DNA from: Protostelium mycophagum
Lineage: Eukaryota; Evosea; Variosea; Protosteliida; Protosteliaceae
Assembly (NCBI GenBank): GCA_002081555.1
Contig: MZNV01002704.1
Location: forward strand, 48,116-112,115
DNA length: 64,000 bases
Direction of reading: 5' to 3'
Every line of letters starts with the position of its first letter. Position 1 is the first letter of the stretch. Below the pieces are notes generated by a model. It did not search any database. It saw only the letters and a program-made list of their open reading frames with translations, and was not told the origin of the DNA. Below are positions 23,301 through 34,852 of this stretch, piece after piece. Position numbers and translations under genes: made by a program.

Positions 23301-24996
23301 ACGACTAAAATTCCCGGAAATTTTATGATAATTACTTTTTCAAACTGTTACTAATACCAAGAAGAAAATGAAAAAAACCAAATAAAATGTGAAAAAAATG
23401 AAAAAAACAAAAAATGTGAGGAACTGACCAAAACTATTTTTGATAGCATGTACACCAGTTTGGTGTAACCCTTCTCTACAACTCTCCCCATGAACGCCTC
23501 CACTGGCGCCAAAATGTGGTTCTTTACGGTTTCTAAACTTAAAGTCTGTATCTCGTACCAAGGTATCTGGGATAATAATGCAAGATATTCAATCTGTTTT
23601 TGTCAACCTACATTCGTCTACAACGAGATCATCTCGTACCATTCCGCTCATAAAATATTTTTTTCACATCTACAACGATCCAAAATAATCACCATCTACA
23701 ACGAGATATCTCACCTCTAGATGTGACCCAATCGGTGCAGAAAATATCATCTTAAGTGCGTCCTTGCTTATGGCTTCCTCCAAGCTCCCGATTTGTAACA
23801 GTGAGGCACCCCACGAGGCGCTATTCGAATGAAACAGTTGTGTCAAGAAATAAGTTGGGACAGAGGCATCTCCTGATGATCGTTCCTGGAACACGTTTGT
23901 ACATGATATCATAGGACGATGTCACGAAAATCGAGAGAAATAAAAGTTGAAAATAATTACCATTTCGCCTGAAATATCCAGGAGCATGACATTGTCACGG
24001 CGTCCAGGCTGTCTGTCTAATAATATAGATCCCACTGAAATTTCGTTTAGATTTCGTTTTTCGAAAAATTTGCGTGTGTATACTCACTCATGAGGATTAA
24101 CTGCCTGATGATTGTGACAGTTTGTCCGGATAGAGGTGTTTGGGTATCACCTTGCATACGTTAATTTTTTTAATATATCAACCGTCTACAATTATGTATA
24201 AGAATACGTGGTGAGAAAATTCGCTGAAAAGTCACCCAAAATTCCGAATAATTTGTTCAGGATTTCCCTGATGTTGCCGCTATTTTTAGAGTACTTCTTT
24301 ATATTGGATTGTAGAAAATGTGTCACCCTCAGCTCTGCGATCGTGACCTGCTCTTTTTCAATTTCCTCGAATTTCCACTCTATTGATAGTGGAATGATCT
24401 GGATGATCAGACGTTACCTCGAATAGAGAGGAGAAGATGGGACCAAAGTTGAGACGATGGAGATCCGCTGCAGCTCTTCCCAAAAGGTCTAAATTCTCTT
24501 GGCTGAGGACTGCATGTCTCACGTTGTAGTTATAGACGATCTGGTTTTCATCTCCACATATACCGGTTGTGGTCCTCGTGTCTGTTTCAAATGACCAAAG
24601 AGAAGTGTTGGCTCTGATTTTACGTCAGATGATACGTCATGTAAAGAGGCCCACTTTTGCACTGTTTCTTCGAGTCTTTGACGGGCCTGCAGAAAAGTCT
24701 CATGTAGAGAAGATGATCTTTGTAAGTGAGCCAAATAATCATCGCAGAAGGAAGCATCAAATTGTTCATCGTCGGTCTGATTTCCCTCTAAAATGGACAG
24801 ATCCATCTTCTATACAGATTAAGAGATTGATTGATTGAGATGATCGAGTGACCTGTTGATTATTTGGTGGCGAAAAGAGGAGGACATCGTTTATGACCTC
24901 CTGTTGTGCTGTATGATTGTCATAACCCTCATTAAAAGAGGGTGAAGTAGGTGTAGAGGGTGCCTCGAAATCTATTAGAGAGGCCTCTCCTTCCAT
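14352..24996 (-). CDS. Giant alpha-helical protein, identity uncertain
   Basis: A single long run of minus-strand exons links from ATG at 24996 (MEGEASLIDFEAPSTP) to TAG at 14352 (ending LAPIYGYLQKT). Dozens of short introns interrupt it. Exons are Leu-rich and helical throughout, e.g. DDYLAHLQRSSSLHETFLQA (24.7 kb), FLTQLFHSNSASWGASLLQI (23.8 kb), RNPYLRVKMIVLLQR (21.7 kb), DSLLALLFWEQFFILYFEAI (19.7 kb), SFHYRDPGAL (16.8 kb), and DDFFDEIETLFDSVTPTDLK (14.4 kb). Size and composition fit a HEAT/ARM-like scaffold near 2,000 residues. RNPYLR and its surroundings recall the UFD2/UBE4 core, but I see no U-box; large nucleoporins or EPG5-like tethers are other candidates. I cannot exclude that two genes are merged. 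Confidence 0.5.
19944..19958. repeat. GCGGC-type hairpin repeat
   Basis: CGCGGCAGAGCCGCG, arms of 6, in non-coding DNA of the giant gene. Confidence 0.65.
22563..22827. repeat. Direct duplication inside an intron
   Basis: Two diverged copies lie head to tail: 22563-22693 and 22715-22827. Each runs from a CAAGTTGAAT block through AAACGGCCA, TTTTTATRCGTAAACGCA and ATCAAAATCACATRAAA to TCTACAACACTC. The second copy ends at the 5' splice site (CTCACC on this strand) of an exon of the giant gene. So the duplicated unit includes the intron-word TCTACAAC and the splice-site-proximal DNA. Confidence 0.8.
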
Positions 24997-25565
24997 TTGT
25001 TTGGGTTACGTCGTATGTCTGCCTTTGTTTTTTGTTTGCTAATTTTCCATGAAATGCCGGCTCGAGAATTTCCGCCAAGCCCAAAACCAGTGCGGCTGTC
25101 CGTTCAGACATGTGGCAACAAACTCAGCAATGCCCTCTACTTAAACTCTTTCAATTTGAATGATTAGAAGTTCAGGACCCAACTGTCCAACGGAAAATTC
25201 ACCAAATTGTGCATGTACAGAACTGGGTTAATCATTCCCTTCTTTTGTGCCACGCATGACTTTTGTTCACTGGACAAAATGACTGATATCATCTCTTGCT
25301 GACCAAAAATGAGGACTTAGTGTGGAACTGCAACACTGCTCAGCAGGCCTCAGCCTCAGATTATAGGCAAATATCTCAAAGGCAGTGCAAATTGAGAAAA
25401 GAAGGCATTTCTGAACAAGATGCTTGTTTGGAAGAATTAGTAACAGAAAAGCTGAAAGTTGTTTGGTCACATTGCAACGTTACCGCACTGTCAGGTGCAC
25501 TTGTCAAATTGTACCCAATGAGGCAGCTGGTGACTTATACATTAAAATATCTTTAATTATTGAAA
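24997..25565. other. Intergenic, upstream of giant gene
   Basis: Lies between the giant gene's start and the 3' end of a U2 gene. An 86-codon plus-strand frame (25296-25556) has no recognisable features and is not called. Upstream control sequences for the giant gene should be here; I see no clear TATA box. Confidence 0.4.
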
Positions 25566-25766
25566 GGTGTACAACATCCTGCAGCAGTGCAAAGCTGGTG
25601 TCATACGCAGAGCGGGTGTCTTCGCAAGCTCAGACAAGATCCCACCCTCCTCGAGAAAAATTAATTTAGTCAAGATCCGACAGCAGTGCTGCGGTATCAG
25701 TCGACTAAACTGATAAGAACAGATACTACACTTGATCTAAGCTTGTAAAAGCCGAGAAGCTGCTGA
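25566..25766 (-). ncRNA. U2: U2 spliceosomal snRNA, copy 1
   Basis: Read on the minus strand, the 5' part is CTTCTCGGCTTTTACAAGC followed by TTAGATCAAGTGTAGTATCT and GTTCTTATCAGTTTAG. These are the hallmark stem I, the branch-point-recognition GTGTAGTA and the stem IIa of U2. An Sm-like site AATTAATTTTTC follows, then the 3' stem-loops ending in GTACACC. Length of about 200 nt fits U2. U2 base-pairs with intron branch points. The 5' end is placed near AGCAGCTTCTCGG and may be off by a few bases. A near-identical copy lies at 45.5 kb. Confidence 0.93.
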
Positions 25767-25769
25767 GGT

Positions 25770-26635
25770 TGTGTATTGATTCATATATATGCGTTTGGAA
25801 AAAATTTTCGCATTGTGGAAATGTGTTGAAAGAAAGTTCTTAACGCCATTGTTCATGAGGTAATTTGATTGTGGGGCCGATGAAAAGCTTGGAAGGAACA
25901 GTACAAAGGTTGCTCTCTCAATTTCAGGTTTTTACTGGATTGGCGTCAAATGTGTGCGAGCACATGCAGAGGCAAGGATGAAAAGAGAAGTGGGAACTGC
26001 AAACTGTCACTGCGCTTTGTGATTGGGATTTCATCTTTGGATATTGTTCTTTTATTGTGATGCGAGTTGCACCCACCAAAAGTGGAGGAACAGCACAAAA
26101 ATCTGATTGATCAACAGTATCACTCAGTACAATTCCCTGCAATGAGCTAATGTAACCACCCTCTCCATAATTCAATTCCGGAAACATCTTACGAGGGATG
26201 TTGAAAGTCCGCGTCATGTCCATGGACTTTCATCTAATGACCAGATGGAACGCATTTTCCGCTCAACTGCCAACATAGTATTAACCCAGTACAGTATATG
26301 CATACAAAACATGTCAACAGACGTGATTGATCTCACCTGAAGATGTACAATGCATGCTTTGCCTGGCATTGTAATTGCTGTTGTCAGAATTTTATGGTGT
26401 TGAAAAGAGCTGCATGTTGAAATTGTTGGGGAAGCGCATCATCAAGAGTTCCACAAGAGTACACTGCTCCCATCTCATCAAAAGAACACCACCTCATTTT
26501 TATGGAGGGTGCTCAAATAAAATTAAAATAGTAAATATTCCGCAGAGACGTTTATGGCTGCACAAATACACAGAAAAAACTCCAGTGATCATATCAATGT
26601 GCAACATTAACACTACATTTATCATCAACTTTGGT
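25770..26635. other. Intergenic region 5' of U2 copy 1
   Basis: The U2 promoter should lie just above 25770. A 99-codon minus-strand frame at 25924-26223 (MDMTRTFNIPRKMFPELN...) starts with a true ATG but has no family I know; it could be a small gene. The plus-strand frame 26375-26947 runs antisense into the CAP gene and is not called. Confidence 0.35.
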
Positions 26636-28001
26636 TTAGACGTGGAAAGCTGCAGGGCGGGGATGTACCACGATGCTCTTCTGGGGCTTTATCTCCAGCA
26701 CTTCATCCACGAAGGAGCTACCGCAGCTCTCAGCAGGGAAGGGCCTTCTGCCGACATAGTTGCCTGGAGGTGTATAGTCACAGACGAGATACTTCCAGTT
26801 AGGGAAGCTGCTGCCAAAAGGGGTGTTTTTGGTGCAGTAGGCCCAGCCACATCCGACGGCAGTTGTAGTGTTCCAGACGACCTGGTTGTAGATCAGAAAG
26901 ACTCTAACCACAACGAGAAATTTTGGCGGGAAATCTCACCTGGGTGAAATGTCCGCAGACTTTTCCGGACGCGCAGGTGTTGCTCCTGCAGTTGTAGTTG
27001 GCCACTTCATTGTTCCATCCATCGATGCCTCCTCCGATGTCGCCCTCCGTGATGCTGTTGGCGCCTCCGGCATTTGCGGCGATGTTCTCACCTCTGCTAC
27101 CTCTGTTGCTGTTGTGGCCCCAGTTGCATTGCTGCACCCATCAGCTCAACTTTTAGAAATAAAAAATACACTCACGCTTGCGTAGTTCTGTGCGACCTGT
27201 GCGGATGCGGTGTCCCACTTGAGAGGAGTCAATCCATACTTTGATCTGACGTCATTGTGCTTCTTCAATATGAGGGCAGGGATCGTAGATGTCGTTGTAG
27301 TGGGAGTCGGGGACACGGTGGTGGGGGCAGCTGTAGAGGCAGAGGTGGTGGGGGCACGGGTGGGGGCGATTGTCATGGAAGTGGTAGGGGTGGGTGCGCC
27401 GTTACAACTTGTGGCGGGAAAAGGTCTTCTGCCTACGTAATTGCCTGGGGGTGCGTAATCGCAGACAAAATACTTCCAGTTGGAAAAGCTGCTGCCGAAA
27501 GGTGAGTTCACGCTGCAGTAAGCCCAGCCACATCCGATAGCAGTAGTTGTGTTCCAGACAACCTATATGAATGAGTGGGATCTCTATGATTAAATTAATC
27601 ATACCTGTGTAAAGTGTCCGCAGACTTTGCCACTGGCACAAGAGTTGCTTTGGCAATTCCAGTCGGAGACCTCATTATTCCAGCTATCCACACCCGCACC
27701 GACATCTCCGGTAGTTACAGAGTTGGAACCGCCTGCATTGGCGAAGATGTTCTCTCCTCTGTTACCTCTGTTGCTGTTGTGGCCCCAGTTGCATTGCTGG
27801 ACACGTCAATCTGCATATCTTTCGATGACATACATTAGCGTAGTTCTGTGCTACTTGAGCAGAGTCCTTATCCCAGGTCAGGGCAGACAGTCCATACTTG
27901 GCCCTAACGGCATTATGACGAGCTAAGATGGTATCCACATAGTCATCTGCACAGACGGCAAGGGCGAGGGCCAGGAATAGAAGACACCTGTTGGACTTCA
28001 T
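26636..28001 (-). CDS. Secreted protein with two tandem CAP (SCP) domains
   Basis: The ATG at 28001 opens a signal peptide (MKSNRCLLFLALALAVCA). CAP domain 1 follows: ILARHNAVRAKYGLSALTWD, then QCNWGHNSNRGNRGENIFA, SWNNEVSDWNC, the CAP2-type HFTQVVWNTTTAIGCGWAYC, and VCDYAPPGNYVG. A Thr/Pro-rich linker at about 27280-27410 joins it to a second complete domain (LKKHNDVRSKYGLTPLKWD ... GHFTQ ... CDYTPPGNYVG), ending at 26636. Introns fall at the same places in both halves, showing an internal duplication. CAP proteins are extracellular, stable, and bind sterols or act in defence and predation; the role here is unknown. The His/Glu cavity residues (HN, GEN, HFT) are kept in both domains. Confidence 0.9.
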
Positions 28002-28334
28002 GCCTCGTGATTTGTGATTCGGCGGGGTGGAACATGCGGAATGTTCTTGAGCGCAACTGTGTGCGGTTGTTACCGTAGATGACGTGTTCCTCTCACCTGA
28101 CACTGACAACTGACACTTCCGAACCGAGAAGTTTCGAGACCTTAATCGTGAGCATGTTCTCTATCTGTCCGCATCGCAACTTAAAAATCTTGGGCTGCTG
28201 CTCCATCTCAGATTCCTGATGTACAATCTACAACGAGGATATAGGGTGTACAGATCCACCACCCCTGTACACGAGTTGGGATATCTCAAAGTGACAATTT
28301 ATTTTGGCGCCATTTCATTCCTCCATTGATCTCA

Positions 28335-31300
28335 TCAGATGCATCCTCTCATTATGCCGTGTTGAGCATCACCAAAAATCTTTTTTCCCGCCTTCTTCTC
28401 GCCTCCTGATCTTCCGTTGTTCCGCTTCCGGCTATCTACATCAGCATCTACAACGAACATATGACAAAACCCCACCTCTTCGGATGCGCCAGAAGACGAA
28501 GCAGGAGGTAAAGACGAAGGCGGAAAGGACAAAGTAGATCACGTAGTGTTTGCTGACTGAGTAAGTCTTTTCGCGTGACGCCAAGTCTTTCGGGGCACTG
28601 TCTGTGTCAGTTTATCTTGGTTGGTTGTAGTTATAGAATTCCGTATCTCTTCTGCTTTTTATGCTTCTTTTTGGAAAAATTACAATTATTTGGTCTTTTT
28701 GTATTTTTGTACGTATTTCGGTGATTTACAGACACATACGTAATCTTAACTCAACTACAGTGTTGCGGCACAGCCGCAACTACAATCACACTATCCCGAA
28801 ATACATTCCGAATTTCGTGGAGATTTCACTCACATGTACGGTTCTGAGAACTCATCGATGTGTAAAAATTCGTTTTTAACTCCTGGAGGAAATTCGAATG
28901 TAGATCTCAGTGGGAAGAGCGAATCATAAAACTGCTTGATAATCTCCAGTACCTATCTTTGTCAATCTACAAGCACATCTACAACGACATAAAGCCATTG
29001 AAAAATGATTTTCAGTCAGTAAAGCAGTTGGTCCCTTTGAAAATTCGAAACTTCACGTCTGCAGAATAAAAGTCTTTTAACATGCGCGGCAATCTGTACA
29101 AAAATACCTTGGCAGGTTGTAGATCGCCAAAAAAATCCTTCTAAATAAAACAGACCTGTTCGGCGCGAGGATCATTGTGGTTGATGTTATCGTTTAGACA
29201 GATAAACTTTTGCCGCCGTTCTCGGATTCCGTCTAATGACTTTTGGACATTCGTAGCGTTCATTCCGATCATCAAGAAGGCCACCTCTTCTGTGTCCAAA
29301 ATCTCGTGCCTTTGTTTTTCAGAATGGATTTGTATGTTTTTTTCTCGTCGTGAGTTACCGGGAGACTTCACGGTAATTATCGTGTAAGCCATAATAGAAA
29401 TATTTTTGTTTTCAGATTTACCTGTTTTTAGGTTTGATCGAGAAGTGCTCCCTTATCTGCGAATTTTCAACAAGATTTTCCCGAAATTCCCGATTTTCTC
29501 CGAAATCTCCTCGAAATTTCACCTTCTTGAAGATTGGCGTACAATTCTTCACCACAAATTCAGTGATGAGACCTCCTTCTGAACAGTTCAGCAGCTGCGC
29601 GTGCAAATCCTCCAAGACTGCCTCTTCTATTGGCAGCGTCACGATGTGTGCCGCCAGCGTCCTGACCTCATTGCTGTTGAGGCGGCCGTCATGGTCTGTG
29701 TCCAAATAATCTTGCCACGTCTACAACGAGTCAAATGGCGCCATCAAATATTTAGTGAATTTTTGTTTTTTCATTCACAACAACCGAAAGAATTAAGCAA
29801 TTGGAATTTTTTAAATTTTTAAATTTAAAAATTGGTAGAGAAAAATGACCTCTGTGAAGTTGAATCTGTTCAACTGGTGAATCATAAAGTAGAAATAAGA
29901 AAACGCGAATTGCATGTCCGATGGGCTTCGGAGTTGATGGGATGACGTGGCATTCCATTTGTCGGGCCAGCTGCAGATGTCATTTTTTATCCTCTACAAC
30001 GTTGTAGACGAAACACTCACAAATCGTGTAGGTCTTTCAGGATCTGCAAGTTCATATAATGCGGCATGTGCGCGGGCACCTTTTGATGTCAGAAAATCTC
30101 GTTGTAGGGGGTCAAATTTCTGAATATAGAAAAATGATCACGTCACTCACCTTTCTGGCGGTAGAGCCGAAGGCGGCATTCATGAGTGAATTTACGTACT
30201 TCAAGGAATCACCGTACATATCCTTCAATTTTCGGCCGGTATTTAACCCCATCACCTCATCCACAATCTCATCTACATCGGCGCGTTCCCATGGAAAGGC
30301 AAATTCTTCGTCGTCTAGGGGACCTTGCTCGATCTACAATGGGTCAGAAGAAGATCTTTATTTTTTATGTTTTTGGTGATTTATATATTTTTACCACCAT
30401 ATAAATGAATTTTCCTTTAGTTTCTTTTGAAATTTCTGTGAAAATTCACCCAGGGACTATCGCGGACGGATGTGGGTCGTTCAGAAAATTCCTTCAACTG
30501 GTTCAATTTTTCTTTGGCTCTGTCTATCCAATTCTCCTCGTCCTCAAAGTTCAAACCGAATCTAACGGTCATTTAGCGCGGGGAATTCTCTCGAAATTTC
30601 AAAGAAATTACACCTCTCCTTGGCTCTGACCAGGATGGATTGAACGACTGAGCGGTTAAATTTAGAGCTGTCCATCAGCGAGACGATGAGCTCCTCTGTC
30701 GCGTTGCGTCCGCTATCTTTGTTCATGGAATAAGGTAGATCCTCGAATTGGAGTGGGACACGTCTCTACAACTGTTGAGACTTTTCCGGAAATTTTCTCG
30801 GTCTCTCACCTTGTTCAGAACGGGATGTGGTTCGGCGGGGGCTGCTTCGGCGGGGGCGGGGGTTATTGTGTCTACAACGGGGTCGGCCGGAGGTGTTAAA
30901 GTCTCATTCGTTTGAGATCCTTCAGAAGTCGATGTGGCATTTTCAGCCTCTATAGGAGCAGTCGCTGCTCGTCTTAGCGTGACGCCATCGAAATATCACT
31001 CACATGTACAGTGGGAAATGTTGAAATTTATGTTATTTTTGACACCGCCCTTGTCGACTTCCAAACGTACAGAGATGATCTGGTCGGTGATCTCTCTGTG
31101 GAAAGTGAAGGTAATGATCTTGAATTTCTGGGAAATTGTGGCACTTCTGACAATTGCCGTATTGTCATGGGAACCGTCTGTAATACGCCCTGTACCGACC
31201 ATCTATCGTATTTAATTGAATGAAACGTTTCATTTTCTTAAAACTTCATAATTCTTCAAAAAATTCACCTCAGAGAGATTGAAATAAGCCGCGGGAATTC

Positions 31301-33097
31301 CGTGCGGCAAGGTGACCACGTCCATCTACAACTCGTCAGCACCCCCCTGACCCCCACACCCACCGTCTCATTCAACATGACGTGCCAAACTTGCTGTTCC
31401 ATCTCGGCGACTTCACAATCTCCCGCGTCGAACCCGCAGTCGGCGACTCGACAAGTCCTATCGCAGAATTTGTCACCAATCCAAGTGTCTGGACAACCAG
31501 ATGCACAATAGCCTGTTGTCTTACTGGCAAAATTGTTGTTGTTTCCGTAGGCGTTATTGTTGTTGTTATTAGATCCTGCTCATGTGAATTTTGGCGGGAA
31601 AGTGAGGAATAATCCGGGAAATTTTGTTCCGAAAATCGTTTTGTTGGATTTACAAAGCAGAATGATGATTTTCATGACTTTTTGGTGAAATTTCCAGTAA
31701 AGTTTCCACAATAGGCGATTTATTATGTTATGAAAGATCCACAGTGAGACTGCGGCAGAGCCGCAGAACAAACCTGTTTTTTCACTTTTCATCCTCTACA
31801 ACTCCATCTGCCACGATCGACTCACCATAACTGTTTGAGGGGACAGTGGCGTTGGCACAATCACCTCCATCCCAGTCACATGATGAGCAATTGCAAGCTT
31901 GATCACAGAAACCATCACCGATCCATGATGAAGGACACCCTTCTGCGCAGTTTGGTACGGCCCAGGCTAAAAATACCTTCTGACCCCTGTACTCTTCAGC
32001 GAAATTTCGATGAAATCTCATCAGCAAAGAAGGTGACTTGTTGCAGATGTCATCATTTCGAGGAAAACTCACGATGATTTGGTCTCAAAGTCGTCGGGAT
32101 AGACCTTTGTCCCCAGCATGGTGTCATCGTTAAAGTAGATGAAACGTGGAGAAAGTCCAGGGATCCTGTGCAAATTCGCCTCTATAGCTGGAGAAGAAAA
32201 TGTCGGCAGGTGGCTTTGGTTCGCGAATATTTGTTCCTGGAATGAGGTCAGTTTTGGCGGGAAAAAAGGGGACTGACGTGGGTGATGATGGAGAGTCGAG
32301 GATGTGAAGTGTTGATCCAGTATGGGACTTGTCCTAAATATGTCAGATAACGTGCCAACTATTACTGTAACATCAGCGCGGTCTCACCGTTTGTGACAAG
32401 GTAAATGTGATTGATCCATGGCGCGTATTTCTCGATAGACCTAAGAGAATAACGGAGTTCTTCATTATCTGTTTCCTCATAAACATCATGAATCGGCGAA
32501 AATAGATGATCATTGGATAAATACCTTTAAAGCGACTTGAAGTCTCTTCATCTCGAGTGCAATTATCTGTCTCTGGTTTTTCCGTGGAATTGCAGACTTT
32601 GACTGGATATGATCAATAGGGCGTGTATTTATCATCGTGAAGTGAAGATGATTACAAACCTATTTCTCCCAATAATTTATATTTGGTATCTCTCAATGCT
32701 GCAAAAGTTGATTTTCGGTTCGTGACAATATGAGAATACCTGCGATGTGTCTTGGATCCGTTCCATTCACCCAAGTAAAGACAACGTCCACGTTTTCGAA
32801 TAATTCAGCGGTAAAGGTGGAATCAGACAAGACTCCAGACCCTATATCTTATGATCAGATTGATCGATGACTGTCACAAAGAGTCAACTCACTGGTCATA
32901 GGCGGTACGGGAATAACTATCTCATCGTCCAAGATGGCAGTCAAAAGTTGTAATAAAGAGTTGAAAGATAAGAATAGACCGATCACGAATATTGCTACAC
33001 CCCAACGAGTGGCCAGAAAGCTATAGAATTTGGTCTTCAAAACCTTTCTCATGTCTGAGATTTTTGGCGACGCCTGAGATGATTGAGTTAAATTCAT
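28335..33097 (-). CDS. GNPTAB: GlcNAc-1-phosphotransferase alpha/beta (GNPTAB-like, Stealth)
   Basis: This Golgi enzyme starts the mannose-6-phosphate tag on lysosomal hydrolases. It is a type III-like membrane protein. An N-terminal membrane segment ([20 protein letters not shown]) is followed by Stealth CR1 [14 protein letters not shown] (about 32770), CR2 ([20 protein letters not shown]) and [11 protein letters not shown]. Two Notch/LNR repeats follow ([15 protein letters not shown] and [15 protein letters not shown], 31.4-31.95 kb). Later come [27 protein letters not shown], an EF-hand [13 protein letters not shown] (29.65 kb), and [15 protein letters not shown]-terminal membrane helix ([20 protein letters not shown]) and a basic tail end the protein. 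The domain order equals animal GNPTAB. Several introns end in GTTGTAG (29722, 30773, 31325, 31796). Confidence 0.93.
28762..28780. repeat. GCGGC-type hairpin repeat
   Basis: GTTGCGGCACAGCCGCAAC, arms of 8, in a GNPTAB intron. Confidence 0.7.
29993..30008. repeat. Perfect 16-bp palindrome of the intron word
   Basis: TCTACAACGTTGTAGA lies in a GNPTAB intron, just inside its 5' splice site (minus strand GTGAGT). It is two copies of the word fused in inverted orientation with no spacer. Confidence 0.85.
31750..31766. repeat. GCGGC-type hairpin repeat
   Basis: CTGCGGCAGAGCCGCAG, arms of 7, in a GNPTAB intron. Confidence 0.65.
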
Positions 33098-33267
33098 TTT
33101 CAAATTAGAGACCTATCAGGAACGTATGGACACCGTTTTTCGAAGGACACTTGTTGATTAGCGAAATCAAAAGTTTGGAATCGGGGGAAGAAGATGGAGG
33201 GAGGTCGCGGATTTTCGATCTGCGAATTGTTTGATGGCAACCAAAATCAATTCTCTGACGACAAGGA

Positions 33268-34184
33268 ATGAACAACCTCCTCATCCTCTTCGTTGGCTCC
33301 TTAGCTCTGGCCACCGCCTTCCCCCGTGGTCCTGATGGCCGTATCATGTTTGCCGACGCCCATGCTTACCAGGCCCCTACCGACTCCGATTACAGATCCC
33401 CCTGTCCTGGTATTTTGACATTACTGCTGTTGTCACGAATAACTAATTCTCACAGCTCTGAACACCTTGGCTAATCACGGTTACCTTCCTCGCAGCGGAC
33501 AGAACATCACCAAGATGGACCTGATTATGGGTCTGTTCAATGGGCTAAATGTCGGCAGAGACATCGGTCTCCTTTTGGCTGAAGCAGCTTTCAAGAAATT
33601 CAAGAGTCCTGAGACCATCACCCTCCAAACCCTCCAACAACACAACGCGTAAGTTGTAGGAATCTGATAATCACTGAGATTGAGCAGCATCGAGCACGAC
33701 GCCTCTATGACTCGCAACGATCACGAGTTCGGAGACAGCACCAAGGTCAACCTCACCCTCCTCAACGATCTTCTATCCAAATCCTCAAATGGAAAGGTGA
33801 TTCATTCTTCATCTTGACGACCTCTAAACTCACCAGACACTCACCTGGAGGGACATGGTGGCGCATCGCAAGGTTTGTTTGGACAAAACGTCACCCTTCA
33901 AAATAGACACGAAATTTTGACAAGTCCCGCAGATCCGCCAGGCCGATTCCCTCGCGCACAACCCCGATTTGCTGTGGGGTGAAGAACAGAAGAACGCAGC
34001 CGCGGGAGAGGTTGCCATCTTCCAACTCGTCTTTGGAGATTGGTCCACTGGTGTGCCCCTCCAGACCGCGCAGAGTGTCTTTGCGAAGGAGAAGCTTCCT
34101 GATGGCTGGAAGCCTCATGAAGGCACTGTCCTGGCTGTCGACGTGCTGCCTCGTCTTGCCCTCGTGCGCATTGCCATGAGATAA
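33268..34184 (+). CDS. Secreted heme-thiolate peroxidase (chloroperoxidase/UPO family)
   Basis: The signal peptide MNNLLILFVGSLALATAFPR is followed by the family's heme-ligand motif in SPCPALNTLANHGYLPRSG; the Cys of PCP is the proximal thiolate ligand. Exon 3 has IEHDASMTRNDHEFGD, the acid-base and metal-binding EHD motif, as in chloroperoxidase (other peroxygenases have EGD). Length of about 240 residues fits the short UPO group. Introns include 33408-33454, which splits PCP-A. These enzymes use hydrogen peroxide to halogenate or hydroxylate substrates outside the cell. The family is best known from fungi and oomycetes, so transfer is possible. The stop is followed by AATAAA. Confidence 0.9.
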
Positions 34185-34852
34185 TAAATCAATACCTTCA
34201 GAGAGTAAACAATTTTGTCACAAATTGTGCACAAGAGTGAATTAGCAGCAAAGAGCATCTTTAATGATCCCCCACTGAGACATTACGGGAATATGCATTC
34301 TGTGCGCAACAGTGGTCAGAGTTGGACGGCTGCAGGTGACAAGAGTTCGAATCAAAAAATTTTCTGTGCATTTTGCAACTCTTTGGTTAACTTTTCTTTG
34401 CGCGGCTCCACACGAAACAAAAACTGGTGGGAAGAGTAATGATGTGAGGGATTTCTTATATATAGTGATATAAGATGGTGTTGTTAATACACCACAAGCG
34501 CGTCTCGTGTCTGTCCAATGGCGAGGAGCAATGTTTTTGTCGAAACCAGCGATTTGTGCATTCGGCTGGGGGGCAACAGCTTCATTGTATTGGAATAACC
34601 GTTGCAATCCTTCTGTTACAAACTGACCCGGAAGCTGTAAAAGCTGACGTACATCAGTAGTATTCGAGTTCCCATTAGCGGTAAGATACGTGCTTCTTCG
34701 ATGCGGGTGGGTAGGTGCTTGTGCAGTCTGGTTCTTGAACGGTCGTCGTCTGCTTCTTGTTGGTGACCTTCCGTGCACGGATTCTTTCACGGTTACAACC
34801 GATCTGTCAAAAACAACAAAAACGACACAAACAAGCATTTTCCGCAGACACG
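34185..34852. other. Intergenic, probable chitinase promoter
   Basis: Contains a TATA-like TTATATATAGTG at about 34458-34469, roughly 385 bp before the chitinase ATG; a 5'UTR intron would be needed if it is the true promoter. A 198-codon minus-strand frame (34242-34838) spans it but has no family signature and is judged accidental. Confidence 0.35.

Noticed and set aside
26375-26947. 190-codon plus-strand frame
   Set aside because: Its second half is exactly antisense to a conserved CAP-domain exon; the first half has no features.
34242-34838. 198-codon open frame on the minus strand
   Set aside because: It spans an intergenic gap with a TATA-like box, has no domain or sensible composition, and no splice or context support.
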